Below are positions 1-5,911 of a stretch of DNA of 6,463 nucleotides, piece by piece; position 1 is the first letter of the stretch, and the number at the start of each line of letters is the position of its first letter. The translations under genes were made by a program, and so were the position numbers. The notes under the pieces are model-generated. The model did not search any database and was not told where the DNA came from. It saw nothing but the letters and a program-made list of their open reading frames with translations. Source of the DNA: JBAWXE01 sp037144255 (GTDB lineage: Bacteria; Bacteroidota; Bacteroidia; Chitinophagales; Chitinophagaceae); contig JBAWXE010000122.1 in NCBI GenBank assembly GCA_037144255.1, positions 1 through 6,463 of the forward strand. Direction: 5' to 3'.

Positions 1-607
1 CATCTATACTGTCAACATTATTCTCATATCCGAATATATGATAAAGTCCCTCTGACCATCTGAAAATGCCTGCATCTATATCCCACTCATATGTACCAAA
101 ACCCAATATTTTTTCTACCTCTTTTGTTAATTCACGGGCTTTATCCAATTCCTGCAATACCCCTTCCTCTTCTTTATTCTCTACCGCAATAATAAGTATA
201 GATGTTATCTTATCATCGTAGTTGCCATGACTTATAGTAGTAACATGCAGACAATGATGTATATACTTTCCTGATTGATGTTGTAATCTGCATATTATAG
301 AATCCTCTGTATCAATTTTGACACTACATAGGTATTTGATCCTGCTCATTATTAATATCCTGTCATCAGGATGAACAAGATGTATAAAATTATGGTCTAT
401 TTTATCTAGATCTCCCTTCTCATATCCCAACAACTCCTCTACTCTATTATTTGCAAAAACGATCTTCTCATCCTGTATATTTACAACAAATACTACAGAA
501 GGTATCAATTGAACAAGCCTCTCAGAAAAAAAACCATATGAAACTATAGCATCTTTTTCAGGCACATCACTACGGTGTTGAGGAATGATGTTATTATTCG
601 CTTGCAT
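1..607 (-). CDS. PAS-domain signalling protein, probably a sensor histidine kinase (N-terminal 202 residues; runs off the left edge)
   Basis: Reading leftward from the ATG at 607-605 gives 202 uninterrupted codons that leave the window. The protein begins MQANNNIIPQ and has no signal peptide or membrane segment in the visible part, so it looks cytoplasmic. Residues about 30-143 form a PAS domain (IPSVVFVVN, then FANNRVEELLGY, then IHLVHPDDR, then a C-terminal strand TSILIIAVEN). Residues about 145-168 are a charged helical linker of the signalling-helix kind. A second PAS domain of the PAS_3 type starts near 168 (GFGTYEWDIDAGIFRWS, LYHIFGY). No kinase domain is visible; a HisKA/HATPase part is inferred from PAS architecture and from the upstream response regulator. 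The start lies inside the regulator's last codons (14-base overlap) and is the only sensible one: the next in-frame ATG, at residue 87, would remove most of PAS 1. A diguanylate cyclase or other PAS-linked output cannot be excluded. Confidence 0.85.
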   Translation of the reverse strand, partial: MQANNNIIPQHRSDVPEKDAIVSYGFFSERLVQLIPSVVFVVNIQDEKIVFANNRVEELLGYEKGDLDKIDHNFIHLVHPDDRILIMSRIKYLCSVKIDTEDSIICRLQHQSGKYIHHCLHVTTISHGNYDDKITSILIIAVENKEEEGVLQELDKARELTKEVEKILGFGTYEWDIDAGIFRWSEGLYHIFGYENNVDSID

Positions 608-2033
608 GTTGCTGGTCGTTGAATTCGTTGTATTGCTTCATCTTATTGTATAATGTCTTCCTATCTATATTGAGCAGTTTCGCAGCTTTACTCTTATTAA
701 AATTGGCTTTTTTAAGTGCTTCTAATATCACCTCATATTCAGCACCAAGATTGGCACTTTTCAGTTTATGTTCAAAAGGAATCTCGTCAATAGATCTAGT
801 ATTTATGTCTTGGTCTTTGCTTGGGAATTCAAATTGAAGCTTTTGAAAATTACTGATCTCAAATGGAAGGGATTTTACTTCGATAAATTCACCATCAGTA
901 AGAAGTGTAGCTCTTTTTACTACATTTTTCAGCTCACGAAGGTTTCCGTACCATATATAATTGTGAAATATCTCCTGAACTTCTTTAGAGAATCCTTTAA
1001 CAGACTTGCCCAATTCAGCATTAGTAGATTTCAAAAAATGGCTGGCAAAAAGCATAATATCAGTCTTTCTTTCTCTTAGTGGGGGCACTTCTATACTAAA
1101 TTCATTAAACCTATGATACAGATCTTCCCGAAATTTACCATTGCGTGTTACGTCCCACAATCGCTCATTACTGGCTACTATGATCCTTACATCCAGCTCT
1201 ATATCTTTATTGCCTCCTACTCTCCGCATCTTCCTTTCTTGTACTACACGAAGCAAGGATACTTGAATATCATATGAGAGATTGGTAATCTCATCCAAAA
1301 AAATAGTACCTCCATTAGCTATTTCAAAACTTCCTATCTTTTGATTGATGGCTCCGGTAAATGCCCCTTTTTCATGTCCAAACATTTCACTGCCGGCCAG
1401 ATCCTTTGATAATGCACCACAATCTATAGCAATAAATGGTTTTGTACTTCTTTTACTCTTGCGATGTATTTGCTGAGCTATTACTTCCTTCCCGCTGCCA
1501 CTCTCACCATAAAGTATTACGCTATAATTGGTAGGCGCTACCAGATTGATCTGCTTCTCTAATAGGTTGAATTCTGTACTATCACCTACTACATAGGGTT
1601 CATTATTAAGATTTCTTTGTAGTGTTAGACCATCCTTATCTTTTATCCCTTGTACGACAGTTCCAACCATCGTAGCCTCAGAAAGAGCTTTCTTAATGGT
1701 CAGTAGTATCTCATCAGGAAAAAGAGGCTTAGTCACATAGTCATAAGCACCCATTTTCATTACCTCTACAGCATCCTTTACATCACTATAACCTGTTATT
1801 ATTATTACTTGTACAGATGGATGTATTTCCTTTATTCTCATCAACAGATCGGAACCCGTCATGTCCTCCAATCTAAAATCACACAATACCAGATCCGGCT
1901 CATTCTTCTTCATCCACTGCATTGTATCCTGACCATTATGTATACAGTTTACCTCATAACCATGCCTGTTCAGAAACCTACTGAGCAAAAGACACATTTC
2001 CTTATCATCATCAATTACTAAAATCTTATTCAT
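594..2033 (-). CDS. NtrC-family sigma-54-dependent response regulator (receiver, AAA+ and Fis-type HTH)
   Basis: A complete 479-residue cytoplasmic transcription activator, normal length for the family. Residues 1-120 are a receiver domain: acidic pocket D8/D9, phospho-acceptor D52 (LVLCDFRLED), T80 and K102 (VTKPL). Residues about 145-385 are the AAA+ ATPase: Walker A GESGSGKE (176-183), the intact sigma-54 contact loop GAFTGA (223-228), Walker B TIFLDE (243-248), sensor I VASN (286-289), arginine-finger segment FREDLYHRFN (301-310) and the sensor II region WYGNLREL (361-368, usually WPGN). Residues about 445-468 are a Fis-type helix-turn-helix (NKSKAAKLLNIDRKTLYNKM). All catalytic residues are present, so it should be a phosphorylation-controlled ATPase that remodels RNA polymerase-sigma-54. 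It is first in a leftward unit, with the PAS gene overlapping its end. Its own promoter looks like the primary sigma type. No -24/-12 site was found in the window, so its targets are unknown. Confidence 0.96.
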   Translation of the reverse strand: MNKILVIDDDKEMCLLLSRFLNRHGYEVNCIHNGQDTMQWMKKNEPDLVLCDFRLEDMTGSDLLMRIKEIHPSVQVIIITGYSDVKDAVEVMKMGAYDYVTKPLFPDEILLTIKKALSEATMVGTVVQGIKDKDGLTLQRNLNNEPYVVGDSTEFNLLEKQINLVAPTNYSVILYGESGSGKEVIAQQIHRKSKRSTKPFIAIDCGALSKDLAGSEMFGHEKGAFTGAINQKIGSFEIANGGTIFLDEITNLSYDIQVSLLRVVQERKMRRVGGNKDIELDVRIIVASNERLWDVTRNGKFREDLYHRFNEFSIEVPPLRERKTDIMLFASHFLKSTNAELGKSVKGFSKEVQEIFHNYIWYGNLRELKNVVKRATLLTDGEFIEVKSLPFEISNFQKLQFEFPSKDQDINTRSIDEIPFEHKLKSANLGAEYEVILEALKKANFNKSKAAKLLNIDRKTLYNKMKQYNEFNDQQHASE

Positions 2034-2053
2034 ATCTAGCGAACCTGTATAGT

Positions 2054-2087
2054 CAAATATATATTATAATAGCATTAAGCGCATCAA
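2054..2087 (-). promoter_or_regulatory. Candidate Bacteroidota primary-sigma promoter for the response regulator gene
   Basis: On the minus strand TATATTTG (2061 to 2054) matches the Bacteroidota -7 element TAnnTTTG exactly. A TTG (2087 to 2085) lies 23 bases upstream of it, at the long end of the spacing known for the -33 element. Transcription would begin around 2047-2050, leaving a leader of about 15 bases before the ATG at 2033, which is a sensible geometry. In AT-rich DNA such matches arise by chance, so this remains a prediction. Confidence 0.5.
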
Positions 2088-2144
2088 CTTCCTTTACAAC
2101 TATACTATTCATTTAACTAATAACATAATGCATTTATCTTATTG

Positions 2145-2152
2145 TACTTTTG
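2145..2152 (+). promoter_or_regulatory. Possible -7 promoter element directed toward the CHASE3 kinase gene
   Basis: TACTTTTG matches the Bacteroidota -7 element TAnnTTTG exactly, but no TTG lies 17-23 bases upstream, and a transcript from here would have a leader of about 160 bases. A closer alternative is TAAAATTG at 2297-2304, one mismatch from consensus and also without a -33 partner. One of the two could serve the kinase gene, perhaps with help from an activator bound to the motif cluster between them. Confidence 0.25.
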
Positions 2153-2232
2153 TTTTATCAATAAATTGCTATGAAGCATATTATTGGATATAATTATAGC
2201 TCTAGTGAAATTTTAAGCAAGCATCTTACACT

Positions 2233-2276
2233 TATGTTATTTATAATATGTAATATCCTCTTTATGTAATAACATA
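2233..2276. repeat. Inverted repeat with 9-base arms in the divergent region
   Basis: The arms TATGTTATT (2233-2241) and AATAACATA (2268-2276) are perfectly complementary and separated by 26 bases. They contain almost no G or C and have no T-run on the exit side, so this is a poor terminator and is more likely a pair of oppositely oriented protein-binding half sites. It is the outer pair of the motif cluster described for 2119-2276. Confidence 0.45.
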
Positions 2277-2321
2277 CTAAAAAAGCTGTATTTCTATAAA
2301 ATTGTTGAAATTTGGTGCTGA

Positions 2322-3719
2322 ATGAAAAAGAGACTACGACTGATCATCATTTCCTTTTCTGTTTCCTTTTTGGTAATGGTGGCCTTGTCATTAGTATCAC
2401 TGAAACAATTAAATTCTCTTGTTAGCTATTCTAATCAGGTAGATCATTCTCGAAGGGTCAATACACAATTATACAAACTGGAGAATTATCTGAAAGATAT
2501 TGACAGGACGGAGCGTGGTTATGTATTCACTCATGATACCATGTATATCCGTTTAGTTCATAAAGCTATTAGCAATGCATTCCCGGTCATTACAGCACTT
2601 AAAGATCTGACATCCGATAACCCTATACAACAACAGAGTGTATCCGCTCTACTTGCTTATCTTACAGAACGTGTGTGGTGTGCCAAACAAGATATTGCGT
2701 ATACAGATACTACTCATATTCCAGGCCCTTCCCCATACTTCGATGATGGAAGAAAACAAATGCAGGGCTGCATGAAATATGTTCATGCTATGCATTCTGA
2801 AGAAAATAGGATACATGCCATTCGTTTCAAAAGCGAGAAAAATTATCAACAAATAACCTCACAAACACTCAAATATTTACTATTTGTATTTTGCATCATT
2901 ACTCTGCTATTGTTCTTATTGATGTTGCAAGAATTGTACAGAAGAGTAAATTATCAAAACGAATTGCAAATCAAAATAATAGACCTAAAACGCTCTCATA
3001 GTGAGCTGGAACAAATAGCATTTGCAGCCTCACACGATCTACAGGAACCATTACGAAAAATACAAGTATTCAGTAATCGCATTCTTTGGAAAAAAGGTGC
3101 TGAGCTGGATAACGACTCTACCAATTCATTAGAAAGAGTCATACATTCAGCCAACAGAATGCAAGAGCTAGTTATCGATCTAGTTAGCCTCACTTCACTT
3201 ACCAAGGAGGGTGAATTACCCAAGGAAACCATAGACCTGAACTATACTTTTAAAGATGTATTATCCGAACTGAAAGAAAATGCGATTTCTAAAAATGCAG
3301 CTATTGACTTGCAATTATTACCCAATATCCCTGGCCACCGTCGCCAATTACATCTCTTATTTAAATCATTGATAGATAATGCTCTGAAATTTACCAGAGA
3401 AGGTGTAGCACCAATTATTTCCATTCATAGTGAAAAAGTAAATGGAATAGAATTATCACATATAAATAAAAAACTACAAGACAATCAGTATTACAAATTG
3501 ACCATATCTGATAATGGTATCGGATTTGACAATCAATTAAAGGATAAGATGTTCATGTTGTTTCAACGATTACATAATCAACAATCACAATACACAGGAA
3601 AAGGCATTGGCTTGTCCATATGTCAAAGAGTGATGGCCAACCATCAAGGATATATTATGGCAGAAGGAAATACAGGTAATGGCGCCATATTCAAATTATA
3701 TTTCCCCGTAGAAGAATAA
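2322..3719 (+). CDS. CHASE3-domain transmembrane sensor histidine kinase
   Basis: A 465-residue membrane kinase. TM1 is at residues 7-27 and TM2 at about 184-203. The segment between them (about 34-175) is an extracytoplasmic four-helix CHASE3-type sensor, recognised by the hallmark IDRTERGYVFTHD (60-72) and DDGRKQM (141-147). The cytoplasmic part has a short helical linker, then HisKA with phospho-acceptor H238 (ASHDLQEPLRK, 236-246). The HATPase domain follows: N-box N353 (IDNALKF), G1 box SDNGIGF (396-402), F-box FQRLH (414-418) and G2 box GKGIGLSIC (426-434). All motifs are intact, so it should autophosphorylate and pass phosphate to a response regulator. None is fused; the only one in view is the divergent NtrC-type protein. 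The sensor has just two cysteines, C120 and C150, at matching heights of neighbouring helices, which could form a disulphide. The ligand is unknown. The next gene starts 52 bases downstream. Confidence 0.93.
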   Translation: MKKRLRLIIISFSVSFLVMVALSLVSLKQLNSLVSYSNQVDHSRRVNTQLYKLENYLKDIDRTERGYVFTHDTMYIRLVHKAISNAFPVITALKDLTSDNPIQQQSVSALLAYLTERVWCAKQDIAYTDTTHIPGPSPYFDDGRKQMQGCMKYVHAMHSEENRIHAIRFKSEKNYQQITSQTLKYLLFVFCIITLLLFLLMLQELYRRVNYQNELQIKIIDLKRSHSELEQIAFAASHDLQEPLRKIQVFSNRILWKKGAELDNDSTNSLERVIHSANRMQELVIDLVSLTSLTKEGELPKETIDLNYTFKDVLSELKENAISKNAAIDLQLLPNIPGHRRQLHLLFKSLIDNALKFTREGVAPIISIHSEKVNGIELSHINKKLQDNQYYKLTISDNGIGFDNQLKDKMFMLFQRLHNQQSQYTGKGIGLSICQRVMANHQGYIMAEGNTGNGAIFKLYFPVEE

Positions 3720-3771
3720 CTTTACCAGCAAATAACTCCTTACTTTGTTCTCTAAAGCATAATCATCAAAC

Positions 3772-4314
3772 ATGTATACTATTTTAGAAATATTAAAATA
3801 CACTCTACCTGCTATCGTTGTACTGATATCCAGCTATCTGATCGTTCAAAAATTTCTGATCACAAACCTGAAACGCAAACAGATCGCACTGTTGCACGAA
3901 ACACAACAAGTAACAATACGTATGCGCTTACAAGCTTACGAACGGTTAGTATTGTATATAGAACGCATACACCCACGTCATTTGGTTCCTCGCGTGTATC
4001 AAACCGGTATGACCGTAAGTGACCTGCAACAAGTACTCACATTTACAATTCGTAGCGAATTTGAACATAATCTTTCTCAACAGCTTTATGTATCACGTCA
4101 GGTATGGGAAACAGTACGAAGTGTGAAAGAACAAGAAATAAATATGGTGAACCATATTGCTAAACAGCTGAATGCTGAAGGTCCTGCAAAAGAACTGCAT
4201 GGTCGAATAGTAGATTATGTACTTACTGTAGAAGGCGAGTTACCAACAGAAGTGGCTCTCCATATTATCAACGAAGAAGCTAAAAAAGTACTATCCTATG
4301 GTGCGGAAGCATAA
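3772..4314 (+). CDS. Conserved Bacteroidota single-pass membrane protein of unknown function (possibly DUF7935)
   Basis: A 180-residue protein. Residues about 7-29 form one hydrophobic helix (YTLPAIVVLISSYLIVQKFL), followed by a basic stretch (NLKRKQ, 32-37) that by the positive-inside rule places the remaining 150 residues in the cytoplasm. That part is mostly helical and charged. Its most family-like segment is RMRLQAYERLVLYIERIHP (50-68), and a further helical stretch runs from about 95 to 135. There are no cysteines, metal ligands or nucleotide-binding motifs. I recall such proteins encoded next to the acyl-CoA mutase large subunit in Bacteroidota and think the family is DUF7935, but that name is from memory. 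It lies 52 bases after the kinase and 13 bases before the mutase, so co-transcription with the mutase is likely. A membrane-anchored partner or scaffold for the mutase is only a guess. A weak TACTTTG at 3741-3747 might be a promoter. Confidence 0.85.
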   Translation: MYTILEILKYTLPAIVVLISSYLIVQKFLITNLKRKQIALLHETQQVTIRMRLQAYERLVLYIERIHPRHLVPRVYQTGMTVSDLQQVLTFTIRSEFEHNLSQQLYVSRQVWETVRSVKEQEINMVNHIAKQLNAEGPAKELHGRIVDYVLTVEGELPTEVALHIINEEAKKVLSYGAEA

Positions 4315-4327
4315 TAGCTAAGTACAT

Positions 4328-5911
4328 ATGTTGCCAGTAGATCAAAGTAGAATTAAGATGTCAGAAAAAAAAGTATTTACCGACTCAGGTATCGTTATCC
4401 GACAGTTATATTCAGAACCTGTTATTATGAACGAAAAACCGGGTGAATTTCCTTTCACTCGTGGTGTGCATAGCGCTATGTATCGCGATCGTTTATGGAC
4501 AATGCGTCAATATGCTGGATTTAGCACTGCTGAAGAATCTAACAAAAGATATCATTATCTGTTGAGCCAGGGTGTAAGCGGGCTTTCTGTAGCCTTCGAT
4601 CTGCCAACCCAAATAGGCTATGACTCAGACCATCCTATGTCTGAAGGTGAAGTAGGTAAAGTAGGTGTGGCCATAGACTCTCTGGAAGATATGGAAATAC
4701 TGTTCCAAGGTATCAAACTTGAGGATATCTCTACATCTATGACCATCAATGCTACCGGATTTATCCTACTGGCATTATATATAGCATTAGCCAAAAAACA
4801 AGGTGCTGACATAAAAAAAATATCAGGCACTATACAAAATGATATACTGAAAGAATATGCCGCCCGTGGTACATATATATATCCACCTGCACCATCTATG
4901 CGTCTTATTACAGATATCTTTGAATACTGTAGTAAAGAAGTACCTAAATGGAATACCATTTCCATATCCGGCTACCATATACGGGAGGCCGGTTCTAATG
5001 CAGTACAGGAATTAGCTTTTACATTAGCTAATGGCAAGGCCTACTTACAAGCTGCTATCCAAACAGGATTGGACATCAATGTATTTGCACAGAGACTTTC
5101 TTTCTTCTTTAACTCTCATAACAACCTGTTCGAAGAAGTAGCTAAGTTCCGTGCTGCTAGAAGAATGTGGGCGCACATCACTCAGACATTAGGGGCTACA
5201 GACCCTAAAGCACAGATGCTCCGTTTCCATACCCAAACAGGTGGAAGTACACTTACAGCTACACAACCTCATAACAATATCGTTCGTGTAACATTGCAAG
5301 CACTTTCTGCTGTACTGGGTGGTACACAATCATTACATACCAATGGTTTTGATGAAGCATTGTCATTACCTACTGAAGATGCCGCAAAATTAGCATTACG
5401 TACACAACAGATCATTGCCTATGAAAGTGGTGCTACCCAAACTGTAGACCCGCTGGCTGGTTCTTATTATGTAGAAACATTGACCAATGAGGTAGAAGCT
5501 GCTGCATGGAAGCTGATAGAGAAAATAGATGTGATGGGTGGAGCTGTAAAGGCTATTGAAGAGGGTTTTATACAAGAAGAAATAGCAAGGTCTGCATACA
5601 CTTACAATAAAGAAATAGAAAACGGTGAAAAGGTGATCGTTGGTGTAAACAAATTTGCTTCCAAGGAAAAAAACAATACTCCAATATTCAGAATAGACGA
5701 TTCTATACGTATACAACAAAGTGAAAAACTGCAAGCATTACGTGCCAAACGCAACAATACCAAAGCCACTGCTGCACTAGAAACCATTAAACAAAAAGCT
5801 AGATCAACAGAGAACATCATGCCTGCTGTTATTGAGGCTGTAGAATGTTTGTGTACTCTTGGAGAAATATCAGATACACTGAGAGAAATATGGGGAGAGT
5901 ATAAGGGTTAA
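4328..5911 (+). CDS. Methylmalonyl-CoA mutase-type large (catalytic) subunit, lacking the cobalamin-binding domain
   Basis: A 527-residue TIM-barrel catalytic subunit of the adenosylcobalamin-dependent acyl-CoA mutases, which interconvert (R)-methylmalonyl-CoA and succinyl-CoA. Active-site residues align with the Propionibacterium enzyme at a constant offset of 27: M51, R55, Y62 (RQYAGFS), Q170 (TIQND), R180 (AARGTY) and H217 (SISGYH) correspond to M78, R82, Y89, Q197, R207 and H244. Y62 plus R180 is the methylmalonyl signature; isobutyryl-CoA mutase has Phe/Gln there and 2-hydroxyisobutyryl-CoA mutase Ile/Gln. H48 replaces the usual Tyr75. There is no DxHxxG cobalamin motif, and the chain ends shortly after the barrel, so a separate small subunit is required; neither it nor the MeaB chaperone or the epimerase is visible. 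The ATG at 4358 (MSEKKVFTDSG) may be the true start, since the first ten residues look unconserved. A cobalamin riboswitch cannot fit in the 13-base gap upstream. Confidence 0.93.
   Translation: MLPVDQSRIKMSEKKVFTDSGIVIRQLYSEPVIMNEKPGEFPFTRGVHSAMYRDRLWTMRQYAGFSTAEESNKRYHYLLSQGVSGLSVAFDLPTQIGYDSDHPMSEGEVGKVGVAIDSLEDMEILFQGIKLEDISTSMTINATGFILLALYIALAKKQGADIKKISGTIQNDILKEYAARGTYIYPPAPSMRLITDIFEYCSKEVPKWNTISISGYHIREAGSNAVQELAFTLANGKAYLQAAIQTGLDINVFAQRLSFFFNSHNNLFEEVAKFRAARRMWAHITQTLGATDPKAQMLRFHTQTGGSTLTATQPHNNIVRVTLQALSAVLGGTQSLHTNGFDEALSLPTEDAAKLALRTQQIIAYESGATQTVDPLAGSYYVETLTNEVEAAAWKLIEKIDVMGGAVKAIEEGFIQEEIARSAYTYNKEIENGEKVIVGVNKFASKEKNNTPIFRIDDSIRIQQSEKLQALRAKRNNTKATAALETIKQKARSTENIMPAVIEAVECLCTLGEISDTLREIWGEYKG

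Larger units (their letters stand above)
2119..2276. repeat. Five scattered copies of a 9-base motif WATWACATA (candidate operator sites)
   Basis: AATAACATA occurs exactly at 2119-2127 (+), 2268-2276 (+) and, inverted, at 2233-2241 (-). The variant TATTACATA occurs on the minus strand at 2247-2255 and 2263-2271. Four of the five copies cluster within 44 bases, with starts 14 and 16 bases apart and the last two overlapping. The cluster ends 45 bases before the kinase start codon. The lone copy lies about 70-80 bases upstream of the predicted start of the regulator transcript. The layout suits a dimeric DNA-binding protein, such as the neighbouring Fis-HTH regulator, but the binding protein is inferred only. 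Confidence 0.4.
2034..2321. other. Divergent AT-rich control region between the response regulator and the CHASE3 kinase
   Basis: These 288 non-coding bases separate two divergently transcribed signalling genes and must hold the start signals of both. I see a candidate promoter for the leftward gene near its start codon, weaker candidates for the rightward gene, five copies of a 9-base motif, and a perfect 10-base palindrome TATAATTATA at 2189-2198. No sigma-54 -24/-12 element (TGGCAC-N5-TTGCW) was found on either strand, nor a credible small gene or a terminator hairpin. Confidence 0.7.

Noticed and set aside
2128..2193. Small plus-strand reading frame of 21 codons (MHLSYCTFVL...) in the divergent region
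   Set aside because: It is short, lies in very AT-rich non-coding DNA, has no ribosome-binding signal and overlaps a possible promoter element; it looks like chance.
3602..3620. GGCAT...CTTGT in the kinase gene as a sigma-54 site
   Set aside because: The spacing is wrong, the match is partial and it lies inside conserved G2-box coding sequence.
3741..3747. TACTTTG before the small membrane protein gene as a promoter
   Set aside because: It is one base short of TAnnTTTG and has no TTG at the right distance upstream, so it is too weak to list as a feature.
4315..4327. Cobalamin riboswitch upstream of the B12-dependent mutase
   Set aside because: Only 13 bases separate it from the preceding gene, and the 52-base gap further upstream is also too short and lacks the B12 box.
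4365..4372. Run of eight A near the mutase start (also 526-533 in the PAS gene) as a phase-variation tract
   Set aside because: Runs of this length recur through this AT-rich window, each in an intact frame; nothing points to a switch.
4618..4965. Long minus-strand frame opposite the mutase, and similar antisense frames at 2649-2852, 2996-3232 and 5396-5734
   Set aside because: They lie opposite conserved coding sequence with clear motifs and their translations resemble nothing; they are shadows.
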